Source: UBA2883 sp964017965 (GTDB taxonomy: Bacteria; Cyanobacteriota; Vampirovibrionia; Gastranaerophilales; Gastranaerophilaceae). From it: DNA of 64,000 nt. Positions 16,307 to 24,377 of this stretch are shown here, piece after piece. Location of the stretch: assembly GCA_964017965.1 (NCBI GenBank), contig CAXHNV010000002.1, positions 248,001 to 312,000 of the forward strand, written 5' to 3'. Each line of letters begins with the position of its first letter. Positions within the stretch are counted from its first letter, which is position 1. The position numbers were made by a program, and so were the translations under genes. The notes beneath the pieces were generated by a model. That model worked only from the letters and a program-made list of their open reading frames with translations. It was not told the origin of the DNA and did no database searches.

Positions 16307-16990
16307 TTATTCAATGTTCAGAATCTTTTTTACAAAATCAATATCTTCTTTGTAGGTTATTTTTATGTTGTTTTCATCGCCTTGTGTCAGGTAAATATCT
16401 GCAAGATTGTAGTATTGAATCAGCCCGCAATCATCAGTAACTTTGCAATTACTGTCATTATTTGCTAACTTGTGTGCTTCTTTTATTAGAGACAGTTTGA
16501 AGCATTGTGGGGTTTGTGCTCTTTTTAATGTTTTTCGTTGTGGGATTGCTGTTATTATATTTTGTTCATTAATCTGAAATATCGTATCTGTTGAATCTAT
16601 TGCAACACAAACAGCTTTTTTTGTATCAAGATCTTTAATACAGGTTGTAATGATATCTTTTGATATTATCGGACGTACACCATCATGGATTAAAACATTA
16701 GCTTCTGTATCTTTTATTGCTGAGATTCCGTTATAAGAGCTGTCTTTTCTAGTTTCACCGCCTTTAATGACAGATTTAACTTTTGAGTATTTTGAGGCAA
16801 TTTCTTTTACTGTTTCTAAAAACTCAGCAGAGGTTACAAGGATAATCTCATCAATGAGATTATGGGTCTCAAACGCGTCTATAGTGTATTCGAGAATCGT
16901 TTTGTTATTTATTTTAGCAAATTGCTTAGGATATCCAAGATTGCAACGTGCACCTGTACCTGACGCCAGTATTAAAGCTATATTTTTCAT
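16307..16990 (-). CDS. ispD: 2-C-methyl-D-erythritol 4-phosphate cytidylyltransferase (IspD) or close relative
   Basis: CTP-dependent cytidylyltransferase of the MEP isoprenoid route. 227 aa. The glycine-rich CTP site is ILASGTGARCNLGYPKQF, followed by LEYTIDAF, GGETRKDSSYNGI, IHDGVRPII, PQRKTLKRAQTPQCF and TDDCGLIQ with a closing NIKITYKEDI. The related TarI/ribitol-5-phosphate cytidylyltransferases share this pattern, and HDGVRP is somewhat TarI-like, so the substrate is not certain. ATG 16990 is chosen over an in-frame start at 17023, which overlaps yidD, because AGAGGATTAT precedes it. Confidence 0.75.
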   Translation of the reverse strand: MKNIALILASGTGARCNLGYPKQFAKINNKTILEYTIDAFETHNLIDEIILVTSAEFLETVKEIASKYSKVKSVIKGGETRKDSSYNGISAIKDTEANVLIHDGVRPIISKDIITTCIKDLDTKKAVCVAIDSTDTIFQINEQNIITAIPQRKTLKRAQTPQCFKLSLIKEAHKLANNDSNCKVTDDCGLIQYYNLADIYLTQGDENNIKITYKEDIDFVKKILNIE

Positions 16991-17006
16991 ATAATCCTCT
17001 CTTGTG

Positions 17007-17213
17007 TTACGGAACGGGGTCATAACCGCCTTTATTTAGCGGATGACACCTTATTATTCTTTTAAATCCAAGTATACCACCTTTTATAACGCCATATTTA
17101 ATAATTGCCTCTTTTGTATATTGAGAACATGTCGGATAAAATCTGCATCTCGAAGGTGTTAACTTAGATATTTTTTGATACAAATTAATCAGTATTAATA
17201 TGAGTTTTTTCAT
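17007..17213 (-). CDS. yidD: Membrane protein insertion efficiency factor YidD
   Basis: 68-aa peripheral membrane protein assisting the YidC insertase. All family marks are there: an amphipathic N-terminal helix (MKKLILILINLYQKI), SRCRFYPTCSQYTKEAI, and CHPLNKGGYDPVP at the end. Its usual neighbours (rpmH, rnpA, yidC) are absent; it lies upstream of ispD, 16 nt apart. The ATG has no Shine-Dalgarno and sits 6 nt after an extended -10 (TGATAAAAT). Confidence 0.95.
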   Translation of the reverse strand: MKKLILILINLYQKISKLTPSRCRFYPTCSQYTKEAIIKYGVIKGGILGFKRIIRCHPLNKGGYDPVP

Positions 17214-17219
17214 ATTCTT

Positions 17220-17228
17220 ATTTTATCA
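17220..17228 (-). promoter_or_regulatory. Extended -10 box 6 nt before yidD start
   Basis: On minus: TGA plus TAAAAT, then AAGAAT and the yidD ATG. It fits the leaderless pattern seen at ruvB, which is divergent across this intergenic region. Confidence 0.45.
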
Positions 17229-17240
17229 TAAGTGATAAAT

Positions 17241-17387
17241 TTAGTTCTTCTTTTTATAAGGCTGCGGATAGTAATCGTCAACCCAAACAATAGTGATGTT
17301 TCGTGCCATATCAAACGGGTTTGATACGGTGTTGTTGTATTTGTCTATTTTTTTGTTTAACAGATTTAAAAATTTCACAAATTTCAT
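17241..17387 (-). CDS. Small hypothetical protein (48 aa)
   Basis: An open frame in the ~300-nt gap between yidD and ruvB. The product starts MKFVKFLNLLNKKIDKY, has TIVWVDDYYPQPYKKKN at the end, and is basic with an aromatic C terminus. No family recognised. No Shine-Dalgarno is present, and an AATAAT hexamer lies 6 nt before the ATG. The codons look like those of the neighbours. It is plausible as a real small gene but unproven. The rest of the gap (17388-17498) contains no other frame I can support. Confidence 0.45.
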   Translation of the reverse strand: MKFVKFLNLLNKKIDKYNNTVSNPFDMARNITIVWVDDYYPQPYKKKN

Positions 17388-17498
17388 ATTTTTATTATTG
17401 CCCAATTTTTCAAAGTATAATTACCCTGTAGTCTGAAATTTTTTGTAGATTATTGTCTATACGGGTAATAAATATTTTACTAATAAAGTTTGTGATTA

Positions 17499-17507
17499 TG
17501 ATATAAT
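17499..17507 (+). promoter_or_regulatory. Extended -10 box 6 nt before ruvB start
   Basis: TGA plus TATAAT (17502-17507), then ACTGGT and the ruvB ATG. No Shine-Dalgarno lies upstream. The predicted transcript begins at the start codon. Confidence 0.55.
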
Positions 17508-17513
17508 ACTGGT

Positions 17514-18581
17514 ATGGCTATATTTTCGGATGACGACAATCTTTTAAATGAAAAACCGGTTAAGGAGAAAAACCCCTTAATTAAGAATGAGGAAACGGAG
17601 TATGACAAGACATTTGAGAACTCTATTCGTCCTCAAGAGTTTGATGATTATATTGGTCAATCTGCATTAAAAGATACTTTGAAGGTTTCTATAGAAGCAG
17701 CTAAGATTCGTCAGACATCGTTAGATCATTTGTTATTTTACGGTCCTCCGGGACTTGGTAAAACAACGCTTGCAATGGTTATTGCTAATCAAATGGGTGC
17801 TGAGATTAAGATTACTTCTGCACCGTCATTAGAGCGTCCGAGAGATATCATTGGGTTGTTGATGTCTATTAAACCCGGTTCAATTTTGTTTATTGATGAA
17901 ATCCACCGTTTGAATAAAATCTCAGAAGAAATTTTGTATCCTGCAATGGAGGATTTCGCACTGGATATGACTTCCGGTAAATCACAAACGGTTCAATCTA
18001 TAAGGGTGCCGATTCCAAAATTTACTTTGATTGGTGCTACTACTAAAGCAGGTTCTTTATCAGGACCGTTAAGAGATAGATTTGGTATTATTCACAGACT
18101 TCAGTTCTATTCAAAAGAAGAGCTTGCCCAGATTATTAAAAGAACGGCAAGAATCTTAAATATAAATATTACAGAAGAGGGTGCGGATGTAATTGCTAAG
18201 TGCTCAAGAGGCACCCCTCGTATTGCAAACAGACTAATTAAAAGGGTTTCTGATTTTGCGCTTATAAAATACGACGGTCTAATAACAGAAGAGGTGGCAA
18301 AGGATTCTTTGCACAACTTGAACATTGATGAATACGGATTAGACACTATTGATAGAGAATTACTTCGTTTTATTGTTGATAGTTATGACGGCGGACCTGT
18401 TGGGATTGAAACTATAGCGGCTGCGCTTTGCGAAGATGTTAAGACAATAGAAGATGTGTATGAGCCGTATTTGATGCAATTAGGTTTGTTGCAGCGTACC
18501 CCAAGAGGCAGAAAAGTTTCGCCTGCAGGTTACAGACATTTAGGTATTAAAACTGATTCAGAACAGCAAACCTTGTTTTAA
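17514..18581 (+). CDS. ruvB: Holliday junction helicase subunit RuvB
   Basis: AAA+ ring motor that drives branch migration with RuvA. 355 aa. The core has FDDYIGQ, Walker A GPPGLGKTT at 77-85, Walker B ILFIDEIHRL, sensor GATTKAGSLSGPLRDRFG with the arginine finger, and the C-terminal winged helix GGPVGIETIAAAL with QRTPRGR. The N-terminal 35 residues are charged and variable. ruvA and ruvC are not nearby. See the extended -10 directly before its ATG. Confidence 0.97.
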   Translation: MAIFSDDDNLLNEKPVKEKNPLIKNEETEYDKTFENSIRPQEFDDYIGQSALKDTLKVSIEAAKIRQTSLDHLLFYGPPGLGKTTLAMVIANQMGAEIKITSAPSLERPRDIIGLLMSIKPGSILFIDEIHRLNKISEEILYPAMEDFALDMTSGKSQTVQSIRVPIPKFTLIGATTKAGSLSGPLRDRFGIIHRLQFYSKEELAQIIKRTARILNINITEEGADVIAKCSRGTPRIANRLIKRVSDFALIKYDGLITEEVAKDSLHNLNIDEYGLDTIDRELLRFIVDSYDGGPVGIETIAAALCEDVKTIEDVYEPYLMQLGLLQRTPRGRKVSPAGYRHLGIKTDSEQQTLF

Positions 18582-18628
18582 ATACTGATTTATGATAGTA
18601 TTTTTCTCGATGAATATTAGGAGCAATA

Positions 18629-19135
18629 ATGATTGAAATGAAAGTTATGGGGATTGCTCTGGATACACGTTCAGGCTCTCCAATAGTAGTTTTACACGAT
18701 TTAGATAATAAAAAAGCATTACCTATCTGGATAGGTTCAGCTGAAGCGAGTGCTATTATCAGAAAAATAGAAAAGTTAGCTGTAACGAGACCTATGACTC
18801 ACGATTTGGTTGTAGATGTTGTAAATAAAACCAACTTTACAGTTGATAGAGTTGAGATTAACGATGTTGAAGAAGAAACGTATTTTGCAACAATATTTCT
18901 TGTAAAAGGTGATGAAGTTATTGAGATAGATTCAAGACCTTCTGATGCGATTGCTATTGCGATGAGAGCGGAAGCTCCTATTTTTGTAACAGAGAATGTG
19001 CTTATTGACGGCGCTGTTTCAACAGATTCAGCCAGAGATGAAGAAGAAGCTGAAGAGTTTAAAGACTTTATTCAGAGTATTAAACCGTCAGATTTTGATA
19101 AATTGATTGATAAACATAAAGAATCTGACCAATAA
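18629..19135 (+). CDS. DUF151 / bifunctional nuclease family protein
   Basis: 168 aa. The BFN domain covers about 1-130, with MKVMGIALDTRSGSPIVVL, LPIWIGSAEASAI and the strongly conserved DSRPSDAIAIAMRAEAPIFV. Plant and Mycobacterium relatives have been reported to have nuclease activity; in most bacteria the role is unknown. A charged acidic tail follows. The ATG has GGAG upstream. The stop codon abuts that of the convergent gene at 19136 with no space between. Confidence 0.88.
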   Translation: MIEMKVMGIALDTRSGSPIVVLHDLDNKKALPIWIGSAEASAIIRKIEKLAVTRPMTHDLVVDVVNKTNFTVDRVEINDVEEETYFATIFLVKGDEVIEIDSRPSDAIAIAMRAEAPIFVTENVLIDGAVSTDSARDEEEAEEFKDFIQSIKPSDFDKLIDKHKESDQ

Positions 19136-19708
19136 TTATTTTAGCTTTGCAATTTGTTTAGAGAAGGGTTTGCCTAACAGTTTTTCAGCAAGTTTTTCGC
19201 CTGCAAACCAGCCGCCAACCACAGCTCCGGGAATTGGTACCGGTAAACAAAGTGCTGATAAAACGCTGGATGATATAAGTCTGAAAGCGGATTTGCCGCC
19301 TTCTAATACAGCACGTGCTGTTCCTGCCTGCTCTTTTGCAAGCAGAACATCGTTAACTCCTGCAAGTTCACCCAGAGAATGTGTTATTGCTCCTTTTGAA
19401 TCTTTTACACCTTTGATAGTAGCACTTATTGCAGAAGTTCCGTCTCTTTTGGCAGCTCTTCTTGCTGTTTTAATGTTTTGACTTACTGCAGAACAACCGT
19501 CTGTTAAAGCTCCTAAAGATTGCGATTCCGTTTTTATCTTTTTTAGTACAGGGGCTACATATCCGGCAATACCTCCCGTAAACTTTTTAACTTTTGTTTT
19601 TGTCGGACTGTAGTTGTATATTTTTGCAGCTCTTTCTACGACATCTTTTCTGTGTGATGCGCTTTTACATAAAGATTGAGTACATGCTTTTAACATTGAA
19701 ATATTCAT
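19136..19708 (-). CDS. Hypothetical protein (190 aa) with a glycine-zipper C terminus
   Basis: No family recognised. A basic N-terminal part (KSASHRKDVVERAAKI) is followed by GGIAGYVAPVLKKI and a long polar alpha-helical stretch. The C-terminal hydrophobic region (about 145-178, SSSVLSALCLPVPIPGAVVGGWFAGEKLAEKLLG) has G-x3-G steps that could insert in or traverse a membrane. No Sec signal peptide. The gene has a shared-class promoter and an AGGTT site directly before the ATG. Its pattern of polar helices plus a glycine-zipper hairpin is seen in some membrane-active exported proteins; function unknown. Confidence 0.7.
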   Translation of the reverse strand: MNISMLKACTQSLCKSASHRKDVVERAAKIYNYSPTKTKVKKFTGGIAGYVAPVLKKIKTESQSLGALTDGCSAVSQNIKTARRAAKRDGTSAISATIKGVKDSKGAITHSLGELAGVNDVLLAKEQAGTARAVLEGGKSAFRLISSSVLSALCLPVPIPGAVVGGWFAGEKLAEKLLGKPFSKQIAKLK

Positions 19709-19712
19709 AACC

Positions 19713-19750
19713 TACATTTATATAAAGTAAATTGTGCTAAAAAAATTGCT
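19713..19750 (-). promoter_or_regulatory. Shared orphan-gene promoter, copy e
   Basis: On minus: AGCAATT (19750-19744), exactly 15 bp, ACTTTATATA (19728-19719), GTA at 19715-19713, immediately before the 190-aa orphan gene. The leader is very short, about 10 nt, and includes AGGTT. Confidence 0.6.
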
Positions 19751-19800
19751 AGTGAATTCAAAACGTTTTTGAGATAAAATATTGTTAAAGGAGTTTTATT

Positions 19801-20622
19801 ATGTGGAAATATTCAGATAAAGTTATGGATCATTACAGAAATCCGAGAAATGTCGGCAGTATAGAAGATGCTGATGCAGTTGGTGTTGCAGGTTCTCTTG
19901 CTTGCGGCGACTCCTTGAAAATTTATTTGAAGATAAAAGATAATGTTGTTACCGACGCAAAATTTCAAACTTTTGGCTGTGGTTCAGCGGTTGCAAGTTC
20001 AAGTATTTTAACGGAAATGGTTATCGGTAAAACGTTAGATGAAGTTAGAAAAATTACTAACAAAGATATTGTTGAAGAATTAGACGGACTTCCGCCGGAA
20101 AAGATTCATTGCTCTGTTATGGGTCATGAAGCTCTTACTGATGCTTTGAAAAAGTATTTTCATGAAGATGAGCTTGAGGTTATTGTGGAAGAAGAAGCTC
20201 CTTCAAAGATTATCTGCACTTGTTTTAATGTTTCAGAAGCTGATATTAAAGACGCTATTATAAATAAAAAGTTAACAACATTAGATGAAGTCACTGAACA
20301 TACACGTGCAGGTGGTGCTTGTGGTCGTTGTAAAGGTGTTATTCAATCTTTGATTGATAAATATGCGGTAAAAGAGACCGTTACATTATCGCCTGCTCAG
20401 CTAATTCTAAAAATTAATAAAGTAATTGAAAATGTAATTGCACCGGAATTACAGAAAGACGGTGGCGACATCGAATTAGTAGATATTGAAGACAATAGAG
20501 TTTTTGTTAAGCTTCAAGGACGCTGTTCAATGTGTAAAAACTCTGTTCTAACAATAAAATCGTTTGTAGAGACAACTCTTAGAGACAAAGTAAACGGAGA
20601 CATAGAGGTAATACAGGTATAA
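19801..20622 (+). CDS. nifU: Fe-S cluster scaffold NifU (three-domain form)
   Basis: Scaffold on which Fe-S clusters are built with sulfur from NifS. 273 aa with all three NifU modules. The IscU-like N domain has C35 (ACGDS), C60 (FGCGSA) and C104. The central BFD-like [2Fe-2S] module has C139, C141, C174 and C177. The C-terminal Nfu module has GRCSMC (C242, C245). AAGGAG is upstream, and the stop overlaps nifS (TAATG). No nitrogenase genes are here, so this is likely the general Fe-S system, as in other anaerobes with a minimal NIF system. Confidence 0.96.
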   Translation: MWKYSDKVMDHYRNPRNVGSIEDADAVGVAGSLACGDSLKIYLKIKDNVVTDAKFQTFGCGSAVASSSILTEMVIGKTLDEVRKITNKDIVEELDGLPPEKIHCSVMGHEALTDALKKYFHEDELEVIVEEEAPSKIICTCFNVSEADIKDAIINKKLTTLDEVTEHTRAGGACGRCKGVIQSLIDKYAVKETVTLSPAQLILKINKVIENVIAPELQKDGGDIELVDIEDNRVFVKLQGRCSMCKNSVLTIKSFVETTLRDKVNGDIEVIQV

Positions 20623-21809
20623 TGGTTATATATTTAGATAACAATGCAACAACAAAAGTAGATGAAGACGTTTTAGAATCAATGATGCCATATTTAAAGG
20701 AGGAATACGCGAATCCTTCTAGTATGTATGAATTTAGTACAAAATCATCCACGGCAATTGAAAAGGCAAGAAATTCAATAAAAGATTTTTTAGGCGCAAA
20801 TAATGAAAAAGAAATAGTTTTTACCTCTTGTGGTTCGGAAAGCTCTAATACAGCTATTAAAGGAGCTGTTTCTTATAACAAGAACAAAAAACATATTATA
20901 ACCACAAAAGTTGAACACCCTTGTGTTTTGAATACTTATAAAGCGCTTGAAAAACAAGGCTATAAGGTTGATTATATTGGTGTTAATTCAAACGGTGAAC
21001 TTGATATTGAAGAATTAAAATCAAAGATTACACCTGAAACAGCTCTTGTTTCTGTAATGTGGGCGAATAATGAAACAGGCGTTATATTCCCTGTTGAAGA
21101 GATTGGTGAGATTATTAAATCAAAGAATCCAGAGACATTGTTCTTCGTGGATGCGGTTCAAGCTGCAGGGAAATTTGATATGAACGTTAAAGATACTCAG
21201 ATAGATATGTTGGGTATTTCAGGACATAAATTCCATGCTCCAAAAGGGGTTGGTGCATTATATGTTAAATCAAGTGTTGTTTTACCGCCATTGATTAACG
21301 GCGGACATCAGGAACGCGGCTATAGAGCAGGTACTGAGAATGTCCCTTATATTGTTGGTATGGGAAAAGCAGCTGAACTTGCATTGGACAGTTTGAAATA
21401 CGAACTAACAGAAGTGAAACGTCTAAGAGACAAGCTTGAAACCGGTATTTTAAAGAATATATTTAATGCAAGATTAAACACTTCTATATCAAACCGTGTT
21501 CCAAACACTACTAATATTGGTTTTGAATACGTAGAAGGTGAATTGATTCTTTTACACCTCAGTGATATCGGTATTTGTGCAAGTTCGGGAAGTGCTTGTA
21601 CATCTGGTTCACTGGAGCCAAGTCATGTGCTTAGAGCAATGGGAACTCCGTTTACTTCTTTACACGGAAGTATCAGATTCAGCTTAAGCCGTTATACAAC
21701 AGAAAAAGAAATTGATTTTGTACTGGATAATATAACAAAGGTTATTAACGACATTGTCGCTATATCACCTTATCAGGAAGAATTAGAACATTTAAGATTA
21801 TCAAGATAA
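20622..21809 (+). CDS. nifS: Cysteine desulfurase NifS
   Basis: PLP enzyme that removes sulfur from cysteine and hands it to NifU. 395 aa. DNNATTKVDEDVLE opens the protein; the PLP lysine is K203 in SGHKFHAPKG; the catalytic cysteine is C326 in SSGSACTSGSLEPSHVL, in the extended loop of group I enzymes. AGTEN and GSIRFSLSRYT are also present. It is translationally coupled to nifU. A small orphan gene follows 18 nt later, before the terminator. Confidence 0.96.
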   Translation: MVIYLDNNATTKVDEDVLESMMPYLKEEYANPSSMYEFSTKSSTAIEKARNSIKDFLGANNEKEIVFTSCGSESSNTAIKGAVSYNKNKKHIITTKVEHPCVLNTYKALEKQGYKVDYIGVNSNGELDIEELKSKITPETALVSVMWANNETGVIFPVEEIGEIIKSKNPETLFFVDAVQAAGKFDMNVKDTQIDMLGISGHKFHAPKGVGALYVKSSVVLPPLINGGHQERGYRAGTENVPYIVGMGKAAELALDSLKYELTEVKRLRDKLETGILKNIFNARLNTSISNRVPNTTNIGFEYVEGELILLHLSDIGICASSGSACTSGSLEPSHVLRAMGTPFTSLHGSIRFSLSRYTTEKEIDFVLDNITKVINDIVAISPYQEELEHLRLSR

Positions 21810-21827
21810 TTAAGTTGGGGGATTATT

Positions 21828-22031
21828 ATGTTTCAGGTTTATACGCAAAAAGGAAACGAAGAATTAACAAAAACATTAGTCGGGGAATTCAAAGATTATG
21901 ACGAAGCTATGGATAAAGCAGAAGCTGTAATCGAAGGTAAACCGGATTTGAAATATATTGTAGAAGAAACTAATGGTTGTTTTAATAGTTACGGCGATTT
22001 AGTTGCTACGGTTATTGCAGAAAGTGATTAA
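21828..22031 (+). CDS. Small acidic protein after nifS (67 aa)
   Basis: No family recognised. The sequence looks like a compact alpha/beta fold: a strand (FQVYTQKG), a helix (YDEAMDKAEAVIEG), a strand (KYIVEETNG), one cysteine and a closing strand (LVATVIAESD). It is in the nifU-nifS transcript, with a GGGGG-type ribosome site and a terminator directly after, so a role in Fe-S assembly or its control is possible but not shown. Confidence 0.7.
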   Translation: MFQVYTQKGNEELTKTLVGEFKDYDEAMDKAEAVIEGKPDLKYIVEETNGCFNSYGDLVATVIAESD

Positions 22032-22035
22032 TGAT

Positions 22036-22067
22036 AAAAGCGGAACTTTTTAAGTTCCGCTTTTTTT
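22036..22067. terminator. Terminator after the nifU-nifS unit
   Basis: GCGGAACTT (22040-22048), loop TTT, AAGTTCCGC (22052-22060), seven T. The minus-strand reading also has a short T run, so it can also serve the convergent small gene at 22089. Confidence 0.9.
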
Positions 22068-22088
22068 AGTTGGATATTTAGTTCTTTT

Positions 22089-22283
22089 TTATACTCCTTC
22101 GCATAGTGAATGCAGATAATCTACCATATCAAATTTACCGTATAAGAATGTCAGCGGTTGTTTTGCATATTCACCGACCTCTCTTTTGATATCCTTAAAC
22201 GCTTCTGATTCAAAGTTAAATCCTGTCATCTCAGAATACTCTATCATCATCTCGTCTACATCCACGTTAAAATACTTGTCCAT
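22089..22283 (-). CDS. Small acidic hypothetical protein (64 aa)
   Basis: No family recognised. The product starts MDKYFNVDVDEMMIEYSEMTGFNF and is acidic and helical with no membrane segment. ATG 22283 is chosen because GAGGTG sits 6 nt before it; the open frame extends to 22316 with only TTG codons. It lies between a terminator and the divergent rpiB promoter region. Confidence 0.6.
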   Translation of the reverse strand: MDKYFNVDVDEMMIEYSEMTGFNFESEAFKDIKREVGEYAKQPLTFLYGKFDMVDYLHSLCEGV

Positions 22284-22356
22284 ACCCTTCACCTCATTAT
22301 TATCTGTAACCAACAATATATTTAACGGCGTTTTGTGTTAAAAACTTTAACAAAAC

Positions 22357-22384
22357 TTGAAAAATGTTAAGTTTTTGTTACAAT
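22357..22384 (+). promoter_or_regulatory. Promoter of rpiB with overlapping dyad
   Basis: TTGAAA (22357-22362), 16 bp, TACAAT (22379-22384), then a leader with AAGGAT before the rpiB ATG. The -35 region lies within an inverted repeat, AACAAAACTT and AAGTTTTTGTT separated by about 10 nt (roughly 22349-22379), which could be an operator or just AT-rich chance. Confidence 0.5.
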
Positions 22385-22413
22385 AGAATAAGGTAAAAGA
22401 TAAGGATATTTTC

Positions 22414-22860
22414 ATGAAAGTTATTATTGGTGCAGATCACGGTGGGTACGATTTAAAAATCGCTATTAAAGAGTGTTTAAAATCAAAAGGTGTTGAAGTT
22501 GTTGATGTTGGGACAGAATCGCTTGTATCTTGCGATTATCCTGATATTGCAAAGAAACTTGTAAAAGAAGTTTTAAAAGAGAATGTAAAAGGTATTCTGG
22601 TTTGCGGTACGGGTATTGGCATGTCTATTGCGGCAAATAAGTTTGACGGAATCAGAGCTGCTTTATGTTCTGATACTTTTTCGGCAAGAATGACAAGAGA
22701 GCATAATGATTCAAATGTCCTATGTCTTGGTGAAAGAGTGCTAGGTAAAGGTTTGGCGCTTGATATTGTTAATATTTGGCTAAATACTGAATTCTCAGAA
22801 GGTGAACGCCATAAAAACAGAATAGAATTGATTGAAAGAATTGAAAAAGAAAGGGTATAA
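22414..22860 (+). CDS. rpiB: Ribose-5-phosphate isomerase B
   Basis: Interconverts ribose-5-phosphate and ribulose-5-phosphate in the pentose phosphate pathway. 148 aa. IGADHGGYDLK at the start and the phosphate-binding LVCGTGIGMSIAANK loop are diagnostic; DSNVLCLGERVLG follows. The stop overlaps rsfS (TAATG), so the two are one transcript. Confidence 0.96.
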   Translation: MKVIIGADHGGYDLKIAIKECLKSKGVEVVDVGTESLVSCDYPDIAKKLVKEVLKENVKGILVCGTGIGMSIAANKFDGIRAALCSDTFSARMTREHNDSNVLCLGERVLGKGLALDIVNIWLNTEFSEGERHKNRIELIERIEKERV

Positions 22861-23252
22861 TGAGCGAAATTACTTCTTATAAATTGGCATGTGTTATAGC
22901 CAGAGTGTTGGATGAAAAGATAGGTAAAGATATCACTATTTTGAATATCAGTAATGTATCTTCTTTTGCAGATTATTTTGTATTATGTTCTGCTGACGCT
23001 AGTACACAGGTCAAAGCGCTTACAGAAGCTGTTAGGTTAAGGATTAAAGAACTTTTTTCAAGACAGGCTTCACGTATTGAGAACGATTCTAAGAACAGAT
23101 GGAATCTTTTGGATTATAACGATGTTGTTGTACATATCTTACACAGAGACGAGCGTGAAATGTATGCTATAGAAAAATTCTGGAACCATGCTTATAGTGT
23201 TTCAGAAGAAGAGTGGTTGAAAGAATCTGAAGAGTATTCTGAATACAAATAA
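22860..23252 (+). CDS. rsfS: Ribosomal silencing factor RsfS
   Basis: Binds uL14 and blocks subunit joining when nutrients run low. 130 aa with the family pattern: ILNISNVSSFADYFVLCSADASTQVKAL, NRWNLLDYNDVVVHILHRDEREMYAIEKFW. In many bacteria it lies near nadD; here nadD is at 38938-39525 and rsfS is coupled to rpiB. Confidence 0.95.
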   Translation: MSEITSYKLACVIARVLDEKIGKDITILNISNVSSFADYFVLCSADASTQVKALTEAVRLRIKELFSRQASRIENDSKNRWNLLDYNDVVVHILHRDEREMYAIEKFWNHAYSVSEEEWLKESEEYSEYK

Positions 23253-23291
23253 ATCTTTGCGTAATGTTAAAAAATATGATAGGATAAAACT

Positions 23292-24377
23292 ATGGAAGAG
23301 AATCAAGAGTTAAATGATATAAAACTATCTATTCAAAAGGTTGTTCTTGCAATGGCAAGAGACCCGAAGAATACTGAAAATTACCATGAACTTGCACGTT
23401 TTTACGCAATGCAAGAAGATTATGATAAGGTTATTTCTGTTTATGAAACCCTGTTATCAATCGATCCTAACGACGAACAGGCTCTTTTGAATATTGGTAG
23501 TATCTATTTCTTCCAACAAGAGTACAGAAAGGCTTTGAAATTCTTTGAAAAGTCTATGTCTGTGAATCCAAGTAATTACCTTGTTTATTACAATCTAGGT
23601 AACACTTATGCAGAGATGAAGAACTTTGCAAAAGCTTTACGCTGGTACAATAGAACACTTGACTTTATCTCAAACGAACCTGAGATTTATAACTCAATTG
23701 CGCTTTTATACCACGATTTTGAAGATTATGTTGAAGCTAAAGCTTATTATGAAAAAGCGTTGTCGCTTGATTCTCAAAACTTGACTGCTTTGGTTGATTT
23801 GGGGAATGTTTGTTTCAAATTATTTGATTATGACGGTGCTTTTAAATATTATAGTCAGGTATTTAGTTTAGAGCCTGATAATCAGACAGTTGCTTTATGT
23901 TTGGCAAATACTTTGTCTTTGAAAAAGGATGAAGAAAGAGCTTATCAATATTTTGAAAAAGCACTGAAACTTGAAGGTGATAGCTTATATAGAGCGTATA
24001 TTTGTTATGCAATTTCTAAATCGGATTTCGGCAAATATGATGAAGCTATCGAGCTTTATAAAAAAGCTATCGAGGTTGATCCTGAGCAGCCTAAGGCTTA
24101 TATTTTGTTAGGTAATATGTATTCTAACCAAAGAAAATTTGCTGAAGCAGAAGCCCAATATAAAGAAGCTTTAAAGATTACTCAACTTGATCCTGATTTG
24201 TATATTTTGATTGCAAATACATATTATATGAATAACGAAATAGAACGTTCTATATATTCATATAAGGCAGCTGTGGGATTGAGCCCTGAAAACGATGAGT
24301 TTAAACTTGTATATATTCAAGTTGTTGAAGATTTTATAGAAGAGAGCAGAAAAGATGAGATCGTCGCAAATTTCTAA
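23292..24377 (+). CDS. Cytoplasmic tetratricopeptide-repeat protein
   Basis: 361 aa with about nine TPR units across residues 20-350, such as EQALLNIGSIYFFQQEYRKALKF and AYILLGNMYSNQRKFAEAEAQY. No signal peptide. AGGATAA precedes the ATG. It overlaps the next gene, a small membrane protein, by 23 nt, which suggests a membrane-associated partnership. Function unknown. Confidence 0.8.
   Translation: MEENQELNDIKLSIQKVVLAMARDPKNTENYHELARFYAMQEDYDKVISVYETLLSIDPNDEQALLNIGSIYFFQQEYRKALKFFEKSMSVNPSNYLVYYNLGNTYAEMKNFAKALRWYNRTLDFISNEPEIYNSIALLYHDFEDYVEAKAYYEKALSLDSQNLTALVDLGNVCFKLFDYDGAFKYYSQVFSLEPDNQTVALCLANTLSLKKDEERAYQYFEKALKLEGDSLYRAYICYAISKSDFGKYDEAIELYKKAIEVDPEQPKAYILLGNMYSNQRKFAEAEAQYKEALKITQLDPDLYILIANTYYMNNEIERSIYSYKAAVGLSPENDEFKLVYIQVVEDFIEESRKDEIVANF

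Noticed and set aside
19107..19481. Plus-strand open frame antisense to the 190-aa orphan
   Set aside because: It is a shadow of the minus-strand gene, and has neither a ribosome site nor a promoter.
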